A stretch of 64,000 nt of DNA, from NCBI GenBank assembly GCA_016744595.1, contig JADGEB010000012.1, positions 18,855-82,854 on the forward strand, in the 5' to 3' direction. Of the stretch, positions 7,201-17,753 are shown in pieces. The notes under the pieces are model-generated. The model had not been told where the DNA came from. It saw only the letters and a program-made list of their open reading frames with translations, and did no database searches. How positions within the stretch are numbered: the stretch's first letter is position 1; the number at the start of each line of letters is the position of its first letter. The DNA is from Desulfuromusa sp. (GTDB lineage Bacteria; Desulfobacterota; Desulfuromonadia; Desulfuromonadales; Geopsychrobacteraceae). The position numbers and the translations under genes were made by a program.

Positions 7201-9630
7201 TTAAGCCCCGAGGGCAATTTTGAAAACTTCTGGATATTCTTTAACAAAATGGACTTCAATCCCTTCACGCAGAAAATCATCCAGATCTTCGTAATCTTTT
7301 TTATTCTCATAAGGGAAAATTAACATCGTCAGACCTGCACGCCGGGCAGCAATCGTTTTTTCTTTAACCCCGCCAATTGGTAGAACACTTCCTGTCAGGG
7401 ATAGCTCTCCGGTCATTCCAAGTTTTTGTCGCACCGGTTTCTTCATGATCATTGATAGTAACGCGGTTGTCATGGTGACCCCTGCAGAAGGGCCATCTTT
7501 TGGTGTCGCCCCAGCGGGGACGTGCAAATGGATGAAGTGACTGTCAAAATAATCTTCGGGGATGTTGTGTTGATCAAGGTGTCCCATAACGTAGGAGTAC
7601 GCAATTTCTGAACTTTCAACCATCACCTTACCCAATTGACCGGTTTGCTTAAACCCTTTTGCTTTGCTCTTCATTGATGTTGCCTCAATCTGCAAGGTCG
7701 CACCACCCATACGTGTCCAGGCCAGACCGGTCACCACACCTGGAGAATCTTTGATCAATTCTTCCTCTGCAAACACTGGTTTGCCGAGATAGTTTTCGAT
7801 ATCATGTTTGGTGACGCGCACTTTTTCTTCACGCCCCTCGGCAAACTCCATTGCTGCTTTACGCATGATTTTTTTGATTTTATTGTCCAGCCCACGAACC
7901 CCGGCTTCACGCGCATAGCGGTTGACAATATCGCTCACTGCCGCTTTGTTGATGCTGACTTGAGCTTTGGTCATGCCGTGACTTTTAAGGGCTTTGGGAA
8001 TTAAATAACGACGAGCGATTTCCAATTTCTCTTCAAGGATATAGCCGGAGAGGCGAATCACTTCCATTCGGTCAAGCAGTGGCGCTGGAATTGTATCAAG
8101 CTGATTGGCTGTGGTAATAAACATCACGTTTGACAGATCAAAAGGGACATCCAGATAATGATCACGGAAGCTATCATTTTGCTCTGGATCGAGAACTTCC
8201 AATAAGGCTGAGGCAGGGTCTCCCTGAAATGATGCACCAATTTTATCGATTTCATCCAACATCAATACGGGATTTGCTGTCCCGGCACTTTTCATCGCCT
8301 GGATTGCCTTGCCTGGCATGGCACCGATGTAAGTACGTCGATGTCCTTTGATTTCAGCCTCATCACGCATTCCACCGACTGAAAAACGGTAGAATTTACG
8401 TTTTAAGGTATCGGCGATACTTTTGCCAATGGATGTTTTTCCCACCCCAGGAGGACCGACCAGACAGAGGATTGACCCTGAAATATCCCCTTTCATTTTA
8501 CCAACGGCGATAAACTCAAGGATTCGCTCTTTGACATCATCCAGTCCGTAGTGATCACGATCTAGAACTCGTCTGGCTCGTTTAAGGTCATAGGCATCTT
8601 TACTGAATTTCCCCCAGGGAAGGATAGTAAGCCAATCAAGATAATTGCGGCTGACATTGTATTCTGGAGAGGATGGCTCAATCAGTTGTAATTTATCGAT
8701 TTCTTCATCAACTGCTTTTTGAGCTTCATCATTCAGAGTTAGTTTTTTTAGCCGTTTCTGATATTTTTCAATTTCAGAAACTTTACCCTCTTTCTCCAGA
8801 CCCAATTCTTTCTTAATCGCCTTAAATTGCTCTCGGAGGAAGAAATCACGTTGTTGAGCAGAAATTTTTTCTTCTATCTGCTGAGAAATTTTATTTTGTA
8901 GCCGGGAGACTTCTAATTCCTTTTTTAAGAGCACCAGGACTTTATCAATTCGCCGGTGAATGTCGAAGGTTTCCAGTACCTCTTGTAGCTCAAATCCATC
9001 GGCGTTGGTCAAGTTGGCAGCAAAATCTGTCAATCTAGCCGGATCATCCATACTGGTACGACCCAGAAATAGCTTGATCTCCTCTGAATAGAGTGGGTTG
9101 ATCTGCACCAATTCTTTCAGAGTTGAGATGATAGCCATTGAATAGGCTCTTAATTCTGGGGTTTCGCTATATACGGTACTGAGGAAATAGGTGACATCAG
9201 TGTAGATAATGTCATTGATTTCCAAAACGTCATCAATACTGAAACGTTCCAGGCTATTGACCAAGACGTGAGCACTATCATCTTCTGTGTGGATTAATTT
9301 AAGAATTTTTGCTGCGACTCCGACCCGTTGCAGATTGTTGGTTGAATCACTTTCATCAAGCTCCTGTACCATGACCAGGCCGATTGCTTGTGAGTCAGTC
9401 TCCATCGCCTGTTTAATGGTATCGACACGAGCCTTTCCGTTGACTGTCAGTGGGATAATAACCCCGGGAAATGCCGGACGTGGGCGTAACGGAATAATCG
9501 GAAGTCGTGATGGCAGCATGTCTCTAGCCAGAACCAGACCTTCATCGGGAATGGCATGAACATCGGTATCAGTTTCAACCTCAATTTCGTATTCGATCGA
9601 TTCGTCGTGGTCTTCAAAGTTATCGTGCAT
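7201..9630 (-). CDS. lon: ATP-dependent protease Lon
   Basis: 809 residues, the normal bacterial LonA length. Order of parts: N-terminal substrate-recognition domain (~40-240), a coiled-coil linker, the AAA+ module with Walker A GPPGVGKT (392-399) and Walker B MLDEIDK (457-463), and the C-terminal protease domain with the catalytic dyad Ser715 (in DGPSAGV) and Lys758 (in GGVKEKT). Lon degrades misfolded and regulatory proteins in the cytoplasm. An acidic 40-residue N-terminal extension precedes the LON domain. A sigma-70-like promoter is seen upstream; I found no convincing heat-shock (sigma-32) promoter. Confidence 0.97.
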   Translation of the reverse strand: MHDNFEDHDESIEYEIEVETDTDVHAIPDEGLVLARDMLPSRLPIIPLRPRPAFPGVIIPLTVNGKARVDTIKQAMETDSQAIGLVMVQELDESDSTNNLQRVGVAAKILKLIHTEDDSAHVLVNSLERFSIDDVLEINDIIYTDVTYFLSTVYSETPELRAYSMAIISTLKELVQINPLYSEEIKLFLGRTSMDDPARLTDFAANLTNADGFELQEVLETFDIHRRIDKVLVLLKKELEVSRLQNKISQQIEEKISAQQRDFFLREQFKAIKKELGLEKEGKVSEIEKYQKRLKKLTLNDEAQKAVDEEIDKLQLIEPSSPEYNVSRNYLDWLTILPWGKFSKDAYDLKRARRVLDRDHYGLDDVKERILEFIAVGKMKGDISGSILCLVGPPGVGKTSIGKSIADTLKRKFYRFSVGGMRDEAEIKGHRRTYIGAMPGKAIQAMKSAGTANPVLMLDEIDKIGASFQGDPASALLEVLDPEQNDSFRDHYLDVPFDLSNVMFITTANQLDTIPAPLLDRMEVIRLSGYILEEKLEIARRYLIPKALKSHGMTKAQVSINKAAVSDIVNRYAREAGVRGLDNKIKKIMRKAAMEFAEGREEKVRVTKHDIENYLGKPVFAEEELIKDSPGVVTGLAWTRMGGATLQIEATSMKSKAKGFKQTGQLGKVMVESSEIAYSYVMGHLDQHNIPEDYFDSHFIHLHVPAGATPKDGPSAGVTMTTALLSMIMKKPVRQKLGMTGELSLTGSVLPIGGVKEKTIAARRAGLTMLIFPYENKKDYEDLDDFLREGIEVHFVKEYPEVFKIALGA

Positions 9631-9696
9631 GTAACGTCTCCACTATTTTGTAACCTGGGCTCTGTTTCTCAGGTGCTTTTTAGTATCTATCAGGGG

Positions 9697-9726
9697 AAGA
9701 TAATAACATCAGACTTGGAATGTCAA
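9697..9726 (-). promoter_or_regulatory. Probable lon promoter
   Basis: On the minus strand TTGACA (complement of 9721-9726) is followed after 18 bases by TATCTT (complement of 9697-9702), about 65 bases before the lon start codon. The -35 element is perfect and the -10 is weak. Confidence 0.45.
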
Positions 9727-9842
9727 CATACCTGTTTCGGAAATCTTTTTAGTAACGGTTTCATCTTCCAATCTTCCCCTTTAGCTTTGGGTATGAAATA
9801 ATCCACTTTTCAATGAAATTTCAAAATAGTGAAAGGTTGCAC

Positions 9843-12524
9843 ATGTCGCACAAAAATGAACGGGTCTATCTGATTGATGGCTCTTCCTACATTTATCGAG
9901 CCTATTATGCCATTCGTCATCTTTCCAACTCCAAAGGGGAAGCGACCAATGCAATTTATGGGTTTACCAATATGCTCCTCACTTTGTTGCGTGAAGAACA
10001 ACCGGATCGGATTGCGGTCATATTTGATGCTAAGGGGCCAACTTTTCGCAAGGAACTGTATCCAGAATATAAAGCGAATAGGTCTGCCATGCCTGAGGAC
10101 TTGGTACCACAGGTTCCAGTGATTAAAGATGTGGTGCGTGCTTTTAAAATTCCGGCGCTGGAGCTGGCTGGTTATGAAGCGGATGATATTATTGCAACGC
10201 TGGCGAAACGCTACGCTACACAGGGACTGAATGTCACGGTGGTGACGGGTGATAAAGACCTAATGCAAATTGTTGGTGAGAGAGTCCGTTTGCTCGATAC
10301 GATGAAGGGGAAAATTTCTGGGCGGGATGAAGTTATTGAGCGGTTTGGCGTTCCACCCGAGCAGGTATTGGAAATATTAGGTTTGGCGGGGGATAGTTCG
10401 GATAATATTCCGGGAGTCCCAGGGATCGGTGAAAAAACTGCAAGCAGTTTAATTCAGGAGTTTGGCTCGATTGAAAAGCTTCTGGCCAATATCGATCAGG
10501 TAAAAGGGAAAAAGCGTCAGGAGAATTTACGTGAATTTGCAGACCAGGCAAGACTGTCCCGGACGTTGGCGGATTTAATTTATGATCTTGAAATCGATAT
10601 TGCTCTGGATGAATTGGCATTAGTTGACCCGGATCGCATTGCTTTGGAAGTCCTATTCAAGCAGCTTGAATTTCCAAAACTGCTAAAAAAAATCACAGGA
10701 CAACCTCCACAAAATTCAAAAGATGGTGACTATTTAGTTGTTTTGACTGAAGGAGAGCTGGATAGCATGGTTGAACAGCTCAAAGCTGCTGAATGCTTTG
10801 CTATTGATACTGAAACAACTAGTTTGGTTGCAGTGCAGGCTGAGCTGGTTGGCCTTTCTTTTGCGATTAAACCAGATCATGGTTGGTATCTACCGATTGG
10901 CCATAGTTATTTAGGGGTACCTCAGCAATTAGAACAGCAACTGGCATTGGGAAAATTATGCCCTCTACTGGAGGATCCTTTCTACCGTAAAATTGGTCAA
11001 AATATTAAGTATGATGCTCTGGTGTTGCGCAACGCAGGTATTGAACTGGCAGGAATAGATATAGATACCATGGTACTTTCTTACGTAACTCACCCGCAAT
11101 CGAAGTCACATGGCCTTGATGCTCTGGCCTTTGAGCACTTGAACCACCAGACGATCCCTTATTCTGAAATGACCGGCAGTGGTAAAAAACAAATCTGTTT
11201 CAGTGAGGTTGAGGTAGAGAAAGCGGTTCGTTACGCTGCTGAAGATGCCGATGTTACTTGGCGTTTGGCGGAGAAATTATTATCTCAACTTCCTGCTGGA
11301 AAGATGGAAAAGCTGTTTCGTGAGGTTGAAATGCCGCTGGTCAATGTACTGACCCGGATGGAATGGAATGGCATTAGAATCGATGCAAGCTTTCTCGGTG
11401 AACTTTCTGGACAGCTGGGTAAAAAACTGGAAACTCTGGAGGAAGAGATTCACGACTTGGCTGGGGGGGCATTTAATATCAATTCTCCCAAACAACTGGG
11501 GGAGATTCTGTTTGAAAAACTTGGGTTGCCTAAAGGGAAAAAGACTAAAACCGGTTGGTCGACTAATGTTGATGTCTTAACTAGTTTGGCAACGGAACAT
11601 GGTATTGCAGCTAAAATCCTCGACTATCGTTCTGTTAGTAAGTTGAAAAGTACTTACACTGATGCTTTGCCTAAGTTGATAAATCCAGCGACAGGTCGAT
11701 TGCATACCTCTTTTAACCAGGCAGTAACTGCAACTGGGCGACTTTCTTCTAGTGATCCGAATCTCCAGAATATTCCTATCAGGACGGCGGAAGGGCGCAG
11801 GATTCGTGAGGCTTTTATCCCGGAAGATGGCTGGGTTTTATTATCTGCTGATTATTCTCAGGTTGAGTTGCGGGTGATGGCATATATGGCGGATGTTCCG
11901 GCTTTGAAAGAAAGTTTTGTTGCCGGGGAAGATATCCATAAACGCACCGCCAGCGAGATATTTAATGTTTTCCCTGAAATGGTCACAGCTGAGATGCGCC
12001 GTCAGGCAAAGACGATCAATTTTGGTATCCTTTATGGTATGGGTGCCTTTAGCTTGGCCAAGGATTTGGGAATTGGTCGAGCCGAAGCACAACAATTTAT
12101 TGACCATTATTTTGAGCGATATCCAGCTATTCTTAAGTATCTGGAAGAAAAAAAGGCTGAAGCTCACGAAAATCAATATGTGACGACGATTCTTGGTCGA
12201 CATTGTGCGATCCCTGAAATCACCAGTAAGAATGGGGCCGTACGTAGCTATGCTGAGCGAAATGCCATTAATTATCCAATCCAGGGGAGTGCTGCCGATA
12301 TTATTAAGGTGGCGATGGTAAATATTGATAAACGACTCGGTGCCGAGAAGTTCAAGAGTCGAATGTTGCTGCAGGTGCATGATGAACTGGTTTTTGAAGT
12401 TCCAGAGGAAGAACTTGAACAGGTTCGTGAACTCATCAAGGTCGAGATGGAAACGGCCGTGCCCCTTGATCTTCCATTAAGAGTTGATATTGGCATTGGC
12501 AAAAACTGGGCAGAAGCCCATTGA
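9843..12524 (+). CDS. polA: DNA polymerase I
   Basis: 893 residues. An N-terminal 5'-3' exonuclease domain (~1-265: DGSSYIYRAYYA, EADDIIATLA, GDKDLMQ, GVPGIGEKTA) is followed by a 3'-5' exonuclease domain with intact acidic motifs (DTETTS, QNIKYDAL, EDADVTW) and a family A polymerase domain (motif A SADYSQVELR, motif B RRQAKTINFG, motif C QVHDELV). Proofreading therefore appears functional, unlike in several Gram-positive homologues. It acts in Okazaki-fragment processing and repair. The start at 9843 is chosen for the AAAGG ribosome site and the homologous start; an in-frame ATG at 9813 would add ten residues. Confidence 0.97.
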   Translation: MSHKNERVYLIDGSSYIYRAYYAIRHLSNSKGEATNAIYGFTNMLLTLLREEQPDRIAVIFDAKGPTFRKELYPEYKANRSAMPEDLVPQVPVIKDVVRAFKIPALELAGYEADDIIATLAKRYATQGLNVTVVTGDKDLMQIVGERVRLLDTMKGKISGRDEVIERFGVPPEQVLEILGLAGDSSDNIPGVPGIGEKTASSLIQEFGSIEKLLANIDQVKGKKRQENLREFADQARLSRTLADLIYDLEIDIALDELALVDPDRIALEVLFKQLEFPKLLKKITGQPPQNSKDGDYLVVLTEGELDSMVEQLKAAECFAIDTETTSLVAVQAELVGLSFAIKPDHGWYLPIGHSYLGVPQQLEQQLALGKLCPLLEDPFYRKIGQNIKYDALVLRNAGIELAGIDIDTMVLSYVTHPQSKSHGLDALAFEHLNHQTIPYSEMTGSGKKQICFSEVEVEKAVRYAAEDADVTWRLAEKLLSQLPAGKMEKLFREVEMPLVNVLTRMEWNGIRIDASFLGELSGQLGKKLETLEEEIHDLAGGAFNINSPKQLGEILFEKLGLPKGKKTKTGWSTNVDVLTSLATEHGIAAKILDYRSVSKLKSTYTDALPKLINPATGRLHTSFNQAVTATGRLSSSDPNLQNIPIRTAEGRRIREAFIPEDGWVLLSADYSQVELRVMAYMADVPALKESFVAGEDIHKRTASEIFNVFPEMVTAEMRRQAKTINFGILYGMGAFSLAKDLGIGRAEAQQFIDHYFERYPAILKYLEEKKAEAHENQYVTTILGRHCAIPEITSKNGAVRSYAERNAINYPIQGSAADIIKVAMVNIDKRLGAEKFKSRMLLQVHDELVFEVPEEELEQVRELIKVEMETAVPLDLPLRVDIGIGKNWAEAH

Positions 12525-12555
12525 TAATAATTTGTGCAAAGAGAAAGTATTTCAC

Positions 12556-15090
12556 ATGAATTTTAAACGTTTTAAAAATAGTTCTGCTTGTCCAGAGCTG
12601 ACAAAAATTCCTGCTTTGGGGGTGGGTGCTGCTGCGTTGGAAAATGATTTTCGTCATTATTACACAAACAATTTGGGGCGTGATCGAAACTGTCGTTTGA
12701 CTCACTATGCCTATGAAGCTTTGGCGCTCATGATTCGTGATCGTTTAATGGAGCGTTGGAAGAATACCCGTTACGCATATGAAGAAAGTGATTGCAAGCG
12801 AACTCACTACTTGTCTTTGGAATTTTTGATGGGGCGGGCACTGGGCAATGCGGTGTTGAATCTTGGTATCGAAGGTGAACTCACTAAGGCGTTGTCGAAT
12901 ATTTGCCTGGAGATGGAAGAGCTGGCTGATATAGAGCCGGATGCGGGTCTGGGTAATGGTGGTTTAGGACGTCTCGCTGCCTGTTTTTTGGATAGCTGTG
13001 CAACATTGCAACTGCCGGTTCAGGGTTATGGTATTCGCTATGAGTATGGGATGTTTCGTCAGCATATTGTGGATGGCTACCAAATCGAGGAGCCGGATCA
13101 CTGGTTGGGAACAGAAAATTGTTGGGAGATCAAACGGCCTGAGTATCGGCAACGAATAAAGTTTGGTGGGCACAGTGAACTTTATACTGATGCTGCGGGA
13201 AAGCTTCGGATGCGTTGGGTTAATACCCGTGATGTCTTGGCTATTCCTTATGATGTCCCGATTCCCGGGTATCGTAATGGAACGGTTAATACTTTGCGAC
13301 TGTGGAAATCTGCAGCAACGGAAGAGTTTGATCTCGAAGAATTCAATTCCGGAGATTATACTGGTTCGGTGGCAGCCAAGAATGAAGCAGAAAAAATCAC
13401 AATGGTTTTGTATCCCAATGACACCAGTGAGAATGGCAAAGAATTGCGTTTGCGACAACAGTATTTTCTTGCCTCAGCTAGCCTGCAGGATGTGCTTGAT
13501 AAGTGGATAGTAACCAAAGGTACTGATCTGAGCCAATTTTCCGAAAAAAATTGTTTTCAGCTTAATGATACCCATCCCAGCTGTGCTGTGGCCGAATTGA
13601 TGCGCCTGCTGATGGATGAACAGAGGTTGGACTGGGATCAAGCTTGGAAAATTACCCGGATGACCATGGCTTATACAAACCACACCTTACTGCCGGAAGC
13701 GTTGGAAAAATGGCCGGTACGGATGTTCCAGCAATTACTGCCACGGTTGCTGGAAATTATTTATGAAATTAATGCCCGTTTTCTGAAGCAAGTCGCTGAA
13801 CGTTGGCCTGGAGATATGGAACGGCAACGGCGAATGTCATTAATTGAAGAGGGGAGAGAGCCACAGGTGCGGATGGCTTATTTGGCTATTGTTGGCAGCT
13901 TTTCTGTTAACGGGGTGGCTGAATTGCATTCAGAATTATTGCAGAAAGGGCTGTTTCGTGATTTTTATGAACTTTGGCCACAAAAGTTCAATAATAAAAC
14001 CAATGGTGTGACACAGCGGCGCTGGTTGGCGCATTCCAACCCTGAGTTGAGCAGTCTGATCAGTGCTGAAATTGGTTGTGATTGGGTGACTGATCTTGGA
14101 CAGTTACACCGCTTGAAACCGCTAGCTGATGATCCTGACTTCCGTCAACAGTGGCAGCAGGTGAAGCAGCATAACAAACAACGCTTGGCAGAACTGGTCA
14201 AGATTGATTGCGGTATCGATTTTCATTGCGAATCCTTGTTTGATGTTCAGGTAAAACGTATCCATGAGTATAAACGTCAATTGTTGAATATTTTACACGT
14301 TATCCACCTGTATGATCGGATTAAGCGTGGCGATACTGATGGTTGGACTCCTCGTTGTATCCTGTTCGGTGGCAAGGCAGCCCCTGGTTACGCTATGGCC
14401 AAGCTGATCATTAAACTGATCAACAATGTTGCCACTCTGGTCAATAATGATCCGGCGATTGGAAATCGGCTTAAGGTGGCTTTTTTGCCAAATTTTCGGG
14501 TTTCAGCAATGGAAGTGATTTGTTCCGGTGCAGATTTGTCTGAACAGATTTCTACTGCCGGAAAGGAAGCCTCTGGAACCGGCAATATGAAGTTTATGCT
14601 GAATGGGGCATTAACTATAGGAACCCTGGATGGTGCGAATATCGAGATTCGTGAGGAGGTTGGTGACGAGAACTTCTTTCTCTTTGGCTTGACAACAGAA
14701 GAAGCGGAAAAAAAGCGGCAAAATTATGATCCGCTTGCTATTATTGATGCCAATGAGGATTTGTTGCGGGTGATGCAACTATTGCAAAGCGGGCACTTTA
14801 ATCAGTTTGAGGCTGGAATATTTGACCCCATCATTCAGGCAATCAGGAGCCCATATGATCCATGGTTGGTTGCTGCTGATTTTGCCAGTTATGTTGCCGC
14901 ACAAAAACGGGTGGCACAGGCTTATCAGGATCAGCAACACTGGGTTCGGATGAGTATCCTCAATACTGCTGCAGGGGGCAAGTTTTCTACTGATCGTACT
15001 ATGCAGGATTATAATGAACAAATTTGGAATTTACCCCAAGTTCCAGCATTTCCTGTCCATCAGGATTTTTTAGATGAGGTTGCTGATTGA
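12556..15090 (+). CDS. glgP: Glycogen/starch/alpha-glucan phosphorylase
   Basis: 844 residues, family GT35. It releases glucose-1-phosphate from alpha-1,4-glucan. Family marks include GLGNGGLGRLAACF near residue 135, the NDTHP motif, VKRIHEYKRQ, and the PLP-binding lysine in the EASGTGNMKF segment (about residue 690). The start at 12556 follows a GAGAAAG ribosome site 31 bases after polA; the frame is open further upstream but that would overlap polA. Co-transcription with polA is likely from spacing. No other glycogen gene is nearby. Confidence 0.96.
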   Translation: MNFKRFKNSSACPELTKIPALGVGAAALENDFRHYYTNNLGRDRNCRLTHYAYEALALMIRDRLMERWKNTRYAYEESDCKRTHYLSLEFLMGRALGNAVLNLGIEGELTKALSNICLEMEELADIEPDAGLGNGGLGRLAACFLDSCATLQLPVQGYGIRYEYGMFRQHIVDGYQIEEPDHWLGTENCWEIKRPEYRQRIKFGGHSELYTDAAGKLRMRWVNTRDVLAIPYDVPIPGYRNGTVNTLRLWKSAATEEFDLEEFNSGDYTGSVAAKNEAEKITMVLYPNDTSENGKELRLRQQYFLASASLQDVLDKWIVTKGTDLSQFSEKNCFQLNDTHPSCAVAELMRLLMDEQRLDWDQAWKITRMTMAYTNHTLLPEALEKWPVRMFQQLLPRLLEIIYEINARFLKQVAERWPGDMERQRRMSLIEEGREPQVRMAYLAIVGSFSVNGVAELHSELLQKGLFRDFYELWPQKFNNKTNGVTQRRWLAHSNPELSSLISAEIGCDWVTDLGQLHRLKPLADDPDFRQQWQQVKQHNKQRLAELVKIDCGIDFHCESLFDVQVKRIHEYKRQLLNILHVIHLYDRIKRGDTDGWTPRCILFGGKAAPGYAMAKLIIKLINNVATLVNNDPAIGNRLKVAFLPNFRVSAMEVICSGADLSEQISTAGKEASGTGNMKFMLNGALTIGTLDGANIEIREEVGDENFFLFGLTTEEAEKKRQNYDPLAIIDANEDLLRVMQLLQSGHFNQFEAGIFDPIIQAIRSPYDPWLVAADFASYVAAQKRVAQAYQDQQHWVRMSILNTAAGGKFSTDRTMQDYNEQIWNLPQVPAFPVHQDFLDEVAD

Positions 15091-15251
15091 TCATGTCGAG
15101 CTCTGAACTTTGATTTGTGGGGGGATTGTTCTCTCCTAGGTGGATTGCTACGGCGAACTTATAGAGTTTTAAAATGTTTGTAGTTGCTAATATCAAGCCG
15201 CTTGCTAAAATGATGAATACTCTTGTTGTTTCAACTCATTTTGGAGTCGTG

Positions 15252-16031
15252 ATGAAAAAGATTATTTATTCGCTTCTTCTTCTTCTTCTTCTTCTTTTAT
15301 GTCCTGGCCTGCTGTTTGCTCAACCTCCGTTTAAGGTGATGACGGAGGAACTTCCCCCTTTCAATTTTACGGAAGAAGGCAAGATCGTTGGGATCTCAAC
15401 TGAAATCGTTCGGTCTGTTTTCCATCAAGTCGATTGCCCTATGGAGCAGGGCGATATTCAAATGTATCCGTGGACAAGAGCCTACCAAAATGTCCAACAT
15501 TCTCCAAATACGGCTCTGTTTAGCATGGCGCGAACTGATGAGAGGGAGAAACTTTTTCAATGGGTTGGCCCGATTTTGAATGTTACCATCGGGGTGATGG
15601 CAAAAAAAAGTCGCGGGATACAGATTTCTACGATAGATGATTTCAAAAAATATCGGATTGGAACTGTTCGTGATGGTGCTCCTGAGCAGCTTTTGGTCAA
15701 AGCCGGTGTAGAGCTCAAGTATTTCAGTCGGCTTGCACTGCCAGAAATGAATATCAGAAAACTACAGGCTGATCGGATTGATCTATTTTCATTCAATGTC
15801 CAGACGACTCAATATTTGATGCTGACATTGGGGATGAATCCCGAAGATTATGAGACAGTTTTTGCTTTAAAGAATATGGATTTATATATTGCGCTGCATA
15901 AAGATACAGATGCGACCATAGTCGCATCACTTCAAGCAGCTCTTGATCGGATGAAACAGCCCGGTAGTGATGGGGTCAGTGATTTTGATCGTATTGTTGG
16001 AAAATACCTCTTTTGGAACCCTTCCCGTTGA
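15252..16031 (+). CDS. Periplasmic solute-binding protein (SBP_bac_3 type)
   Basis: 259 residues with a signal peptide whose core is nine leucines, eight of them coded by an uninterrupted CTT run; cleavage is expected after LLFAQ. The rest (FKVMTEELPPFNFTEEGKIVGISTEIV ... ALFSMARTDEREKLFQWVGPI) has the layout of family 3 extracellular solute-binding proteins of the amino-acid-like type, often standing alone without transporter genes. No permease or ATPase gene is adjacent, so it may serve an unlinked transporter or a sensory role. The ATG at 15252 is preferred for its TTGGAG ribosome site; an upstream frame start at 15174 would spoil the signal peptide. Confidence 0.85.
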   Translation: MKKIIYSLLLLLLLLLCPGLLFAQPPFKVMTEELPPFNFTEEGKIVGISTEIVRSVFHQVDCPMEQGDIQMYPWTRAYQNVQHSPNTALFSMARTDEREKLFQWVGPILNVTIGVMAKKSRGIQISTIDDFKKYRIGTVRDGAPEQLLVKAGVELKYFSRLALPEMNIRKLQADRIDLFSFNVQTTQYLMLTLGMNPEDYETVFALKNMDLYIALHKDTDATIVASLQAALDRMKQPGSDGVSDFDRIVGKYLFWNPSR

Positions 16032-16040
16032 AATGGGTTG

Positions 16041-17753
16041 TTAAATGCAGACCATTTGATTTCGACCCGCATTTTTGGCTTTGTAGAGGGCATCATCAGC
16101 ACGCTTCAGGAGGGGATCGATTGAGATATCATCTGCTGAATGCATAGTAAATCCCAAACTGACCGTAACACTGATCTGACCTTTAGCGGTACGGATTTTA
16201 AGTTTTGCAATCTGCTCAATGAGCCGCTTGCAGGTTCTTAACGTTGACTCCTTGTTTGTTTCAACTAGTATTGCGGCAAACTCTTCACCGCCAAAACGGC
16301 CGAAAATATCAGTTGTTCGCAGCTCTTGGTGGCAACAATCGACGAGTCTTTTTAGTACTTCATCCCCAATGCTGTGCCCATGTGTATCGTTGACATTTTT
16401 GAAATGATCTATATCGAGCATAATAATGGCCATTTGTGAGCCATAGCGTCGACTCCGTTTTAATTCAGTCTCTGCTTGTTCAATAAAGTGTCTACGGTTG
16501 CTGGTTCCAGTTAATGGGTCTGTTGTTGCCAGCTGCAGTAACTCTTCCTCCATCCGTTTGCGATTGGTAATATCACGGACTGTAGAAAAGACTTGTTGCT
16601 GCTCTAAGTCTGGATAGGAACTCCAAGCCAGCCATTTGATGGAGCCATCTTTACAGAGACACCTGTTTTCAAAACCGATGATTCTCTCTCCCTGCAATAG
16701 CCGTTTAGAAATTGCGAGACTGCTGTCCCGGTCTTCCGGGCTGGCAATATCCAGCCAGGACTTTTCTTTCAACTCTTCTGTTGACCATCCCAGGGTTCGT
16801 GACCACGAAGGATTCAGATCCTTGAAGTGACCATCAAATCCAAACACGCAGAGCATATCCAGAGAAACTTCAAAAATTCGCTGACGATCACTCTCTGCCT
16901 GCTTAAGGTCTGTATTGTCTCGTACGATGATAGCAACATGTTTTGGTTTTAGGTTTTGGCTGCGGAGAGGGTGGTAGGTGACAGATAAGAAACGACGTCC
17001 CTGGATGGGTAGTGATATCCAGAGGTCAAAGTCGACAATTTTTCCAGAAAAAGCTTCTTTGAGATGGGGTTCGAAATACTCCTTGAAATGTTTTCCCCCC
17101 ATTAAGTTGCAAATGTTGGTTCCTAGTAGGTCTTCCCGTTTTTTATCGAAAGCAGTCAAATAGGCGTCATTGACGATTTTGTAGTTGAGGTCTTTATCTA
17201 GGAGTGCAACGAGGTTTGGTGTGGAGGCTATAATTTGTTCGTGATATCGCAGCTCTTCCTGCAAAAGGTGAATCTCGGTTATATCACGAGCAAAAACGGA
17301 TACTCCAATAATTTCATCATTTTTTTTAACTGGTTGGATGGTAGCGGCATATTCTTTATTGTTGGTACCTGTGTGGTTTAGTCGGAGCGTTTTGCCACGC
17401 AGGGCTGCTTCAAAAATCTGGTCATAATAGCGGGCTTGTTCCTCTGGAAGGAAGTCAGTTGTGAGCATACCAGGTTCGATTTCAATTTCCAGTTCCTTCT
17501 TAAATGAAGCGAGAGTTGCTTCATTTGACAACAGCATCCGCTTATTGCGATCAACGAACCAGATGAGATCTTCAGTGCTGTTGATCAGTGACAGGAGATT
17601 ACTGATATCTTCCAATAGTGTGTTTTGGATCCGGTATTCTAGACTTCCTTGCTGGCTTAATGGCTGTAACATTGCTTCTAGTTGGGAAATTTTTTCATTT
17701 GCCTCGGCAAGCTGAACCTGTAAGGTTTGAATTGTTGTTGATTGTGAGTTCAT
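16041..17753 (-). CDS. Diguanylate cyclase with three PAS domains
   Basis: 570 residues: a short coiled coil (1-35), three PAS-type sensor domains (about 50-165, 170-290, 293-400) and a C-terminal GGDEF domain (405-570). The active-site motif is GGEEF (488-492), a functional variant, and the product-inhibition I-site RTTD (479-482) sits exactly five residues before it. It should make cyclic di-GMP in response to a cytoplasmic signal, since no membrane segment or signal peptide is visible. It is the only evident cyclic di-GMP synthase in the window and thus a possible input for MshE. It is convergent with the solute-binding protein gene (9-base gap). Confidence 0.93.
   Translation of the reverse strand: MNSQSTTIQTLQVQLAEANEKISQLEAMLQPLSQQGSLEYRIQNTLLEDISNLLSLINSTEDLIWFVDRNKRMLLSNEATLASFKKELEIEIEPGMLTTDFLPEEQARYYDQIFEAALRGKTLRLNHTGTNNKEYAATIQPVKKNDEIIGVSVFARDITEIHLLQEELRYHEQIIASTPNLVALLDKDLNYKIVNDAYLTAFDKKREDLLGTNICNLMGGKHFKEYFEPHLKEAFSGKIVDFDLWISLPIQGRRFLSVTYHPLRSQNLKPKHVAIIVRDNTDLKQAESDRQRIFEVSLDMLCVFGFDGHFKDLNPSWSRTLGWSTEELKEKSWLDIASPEDRDSSLAISKRLLQGERIIGFENRCLCKDGSIKWLAWSSYPDLEQQQVFSTVRDITNRKRMEEELLQLATTDPLTGTSNRRHFIEQAETELKRSRRYGSQMAIIMLDIDHFKNVNDTHGHSIGDEVLKRLVDCCHQELRTTDIFGRFGGEEFAAILVETNKESTLRTCKRLIEQIAKLKIRTAKGQISVTVSLGFTMHSADDISIDPLLKRADDALYKAKNAGRNQMVCI

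Noticed and set aside
9690..9700. CCCC stretch suggesting a sigma-32 heat-shock promoter of lon
   Set aside because: No CTTGAAA-type -35 at the right distance; TTGACA gives a better sigma-70 site.
11841..12380. 179-codon minus-strand ORF inside polA
   Set aside because: Mirror frame of a conserved polymerase domain; no family features and no ribosome site.
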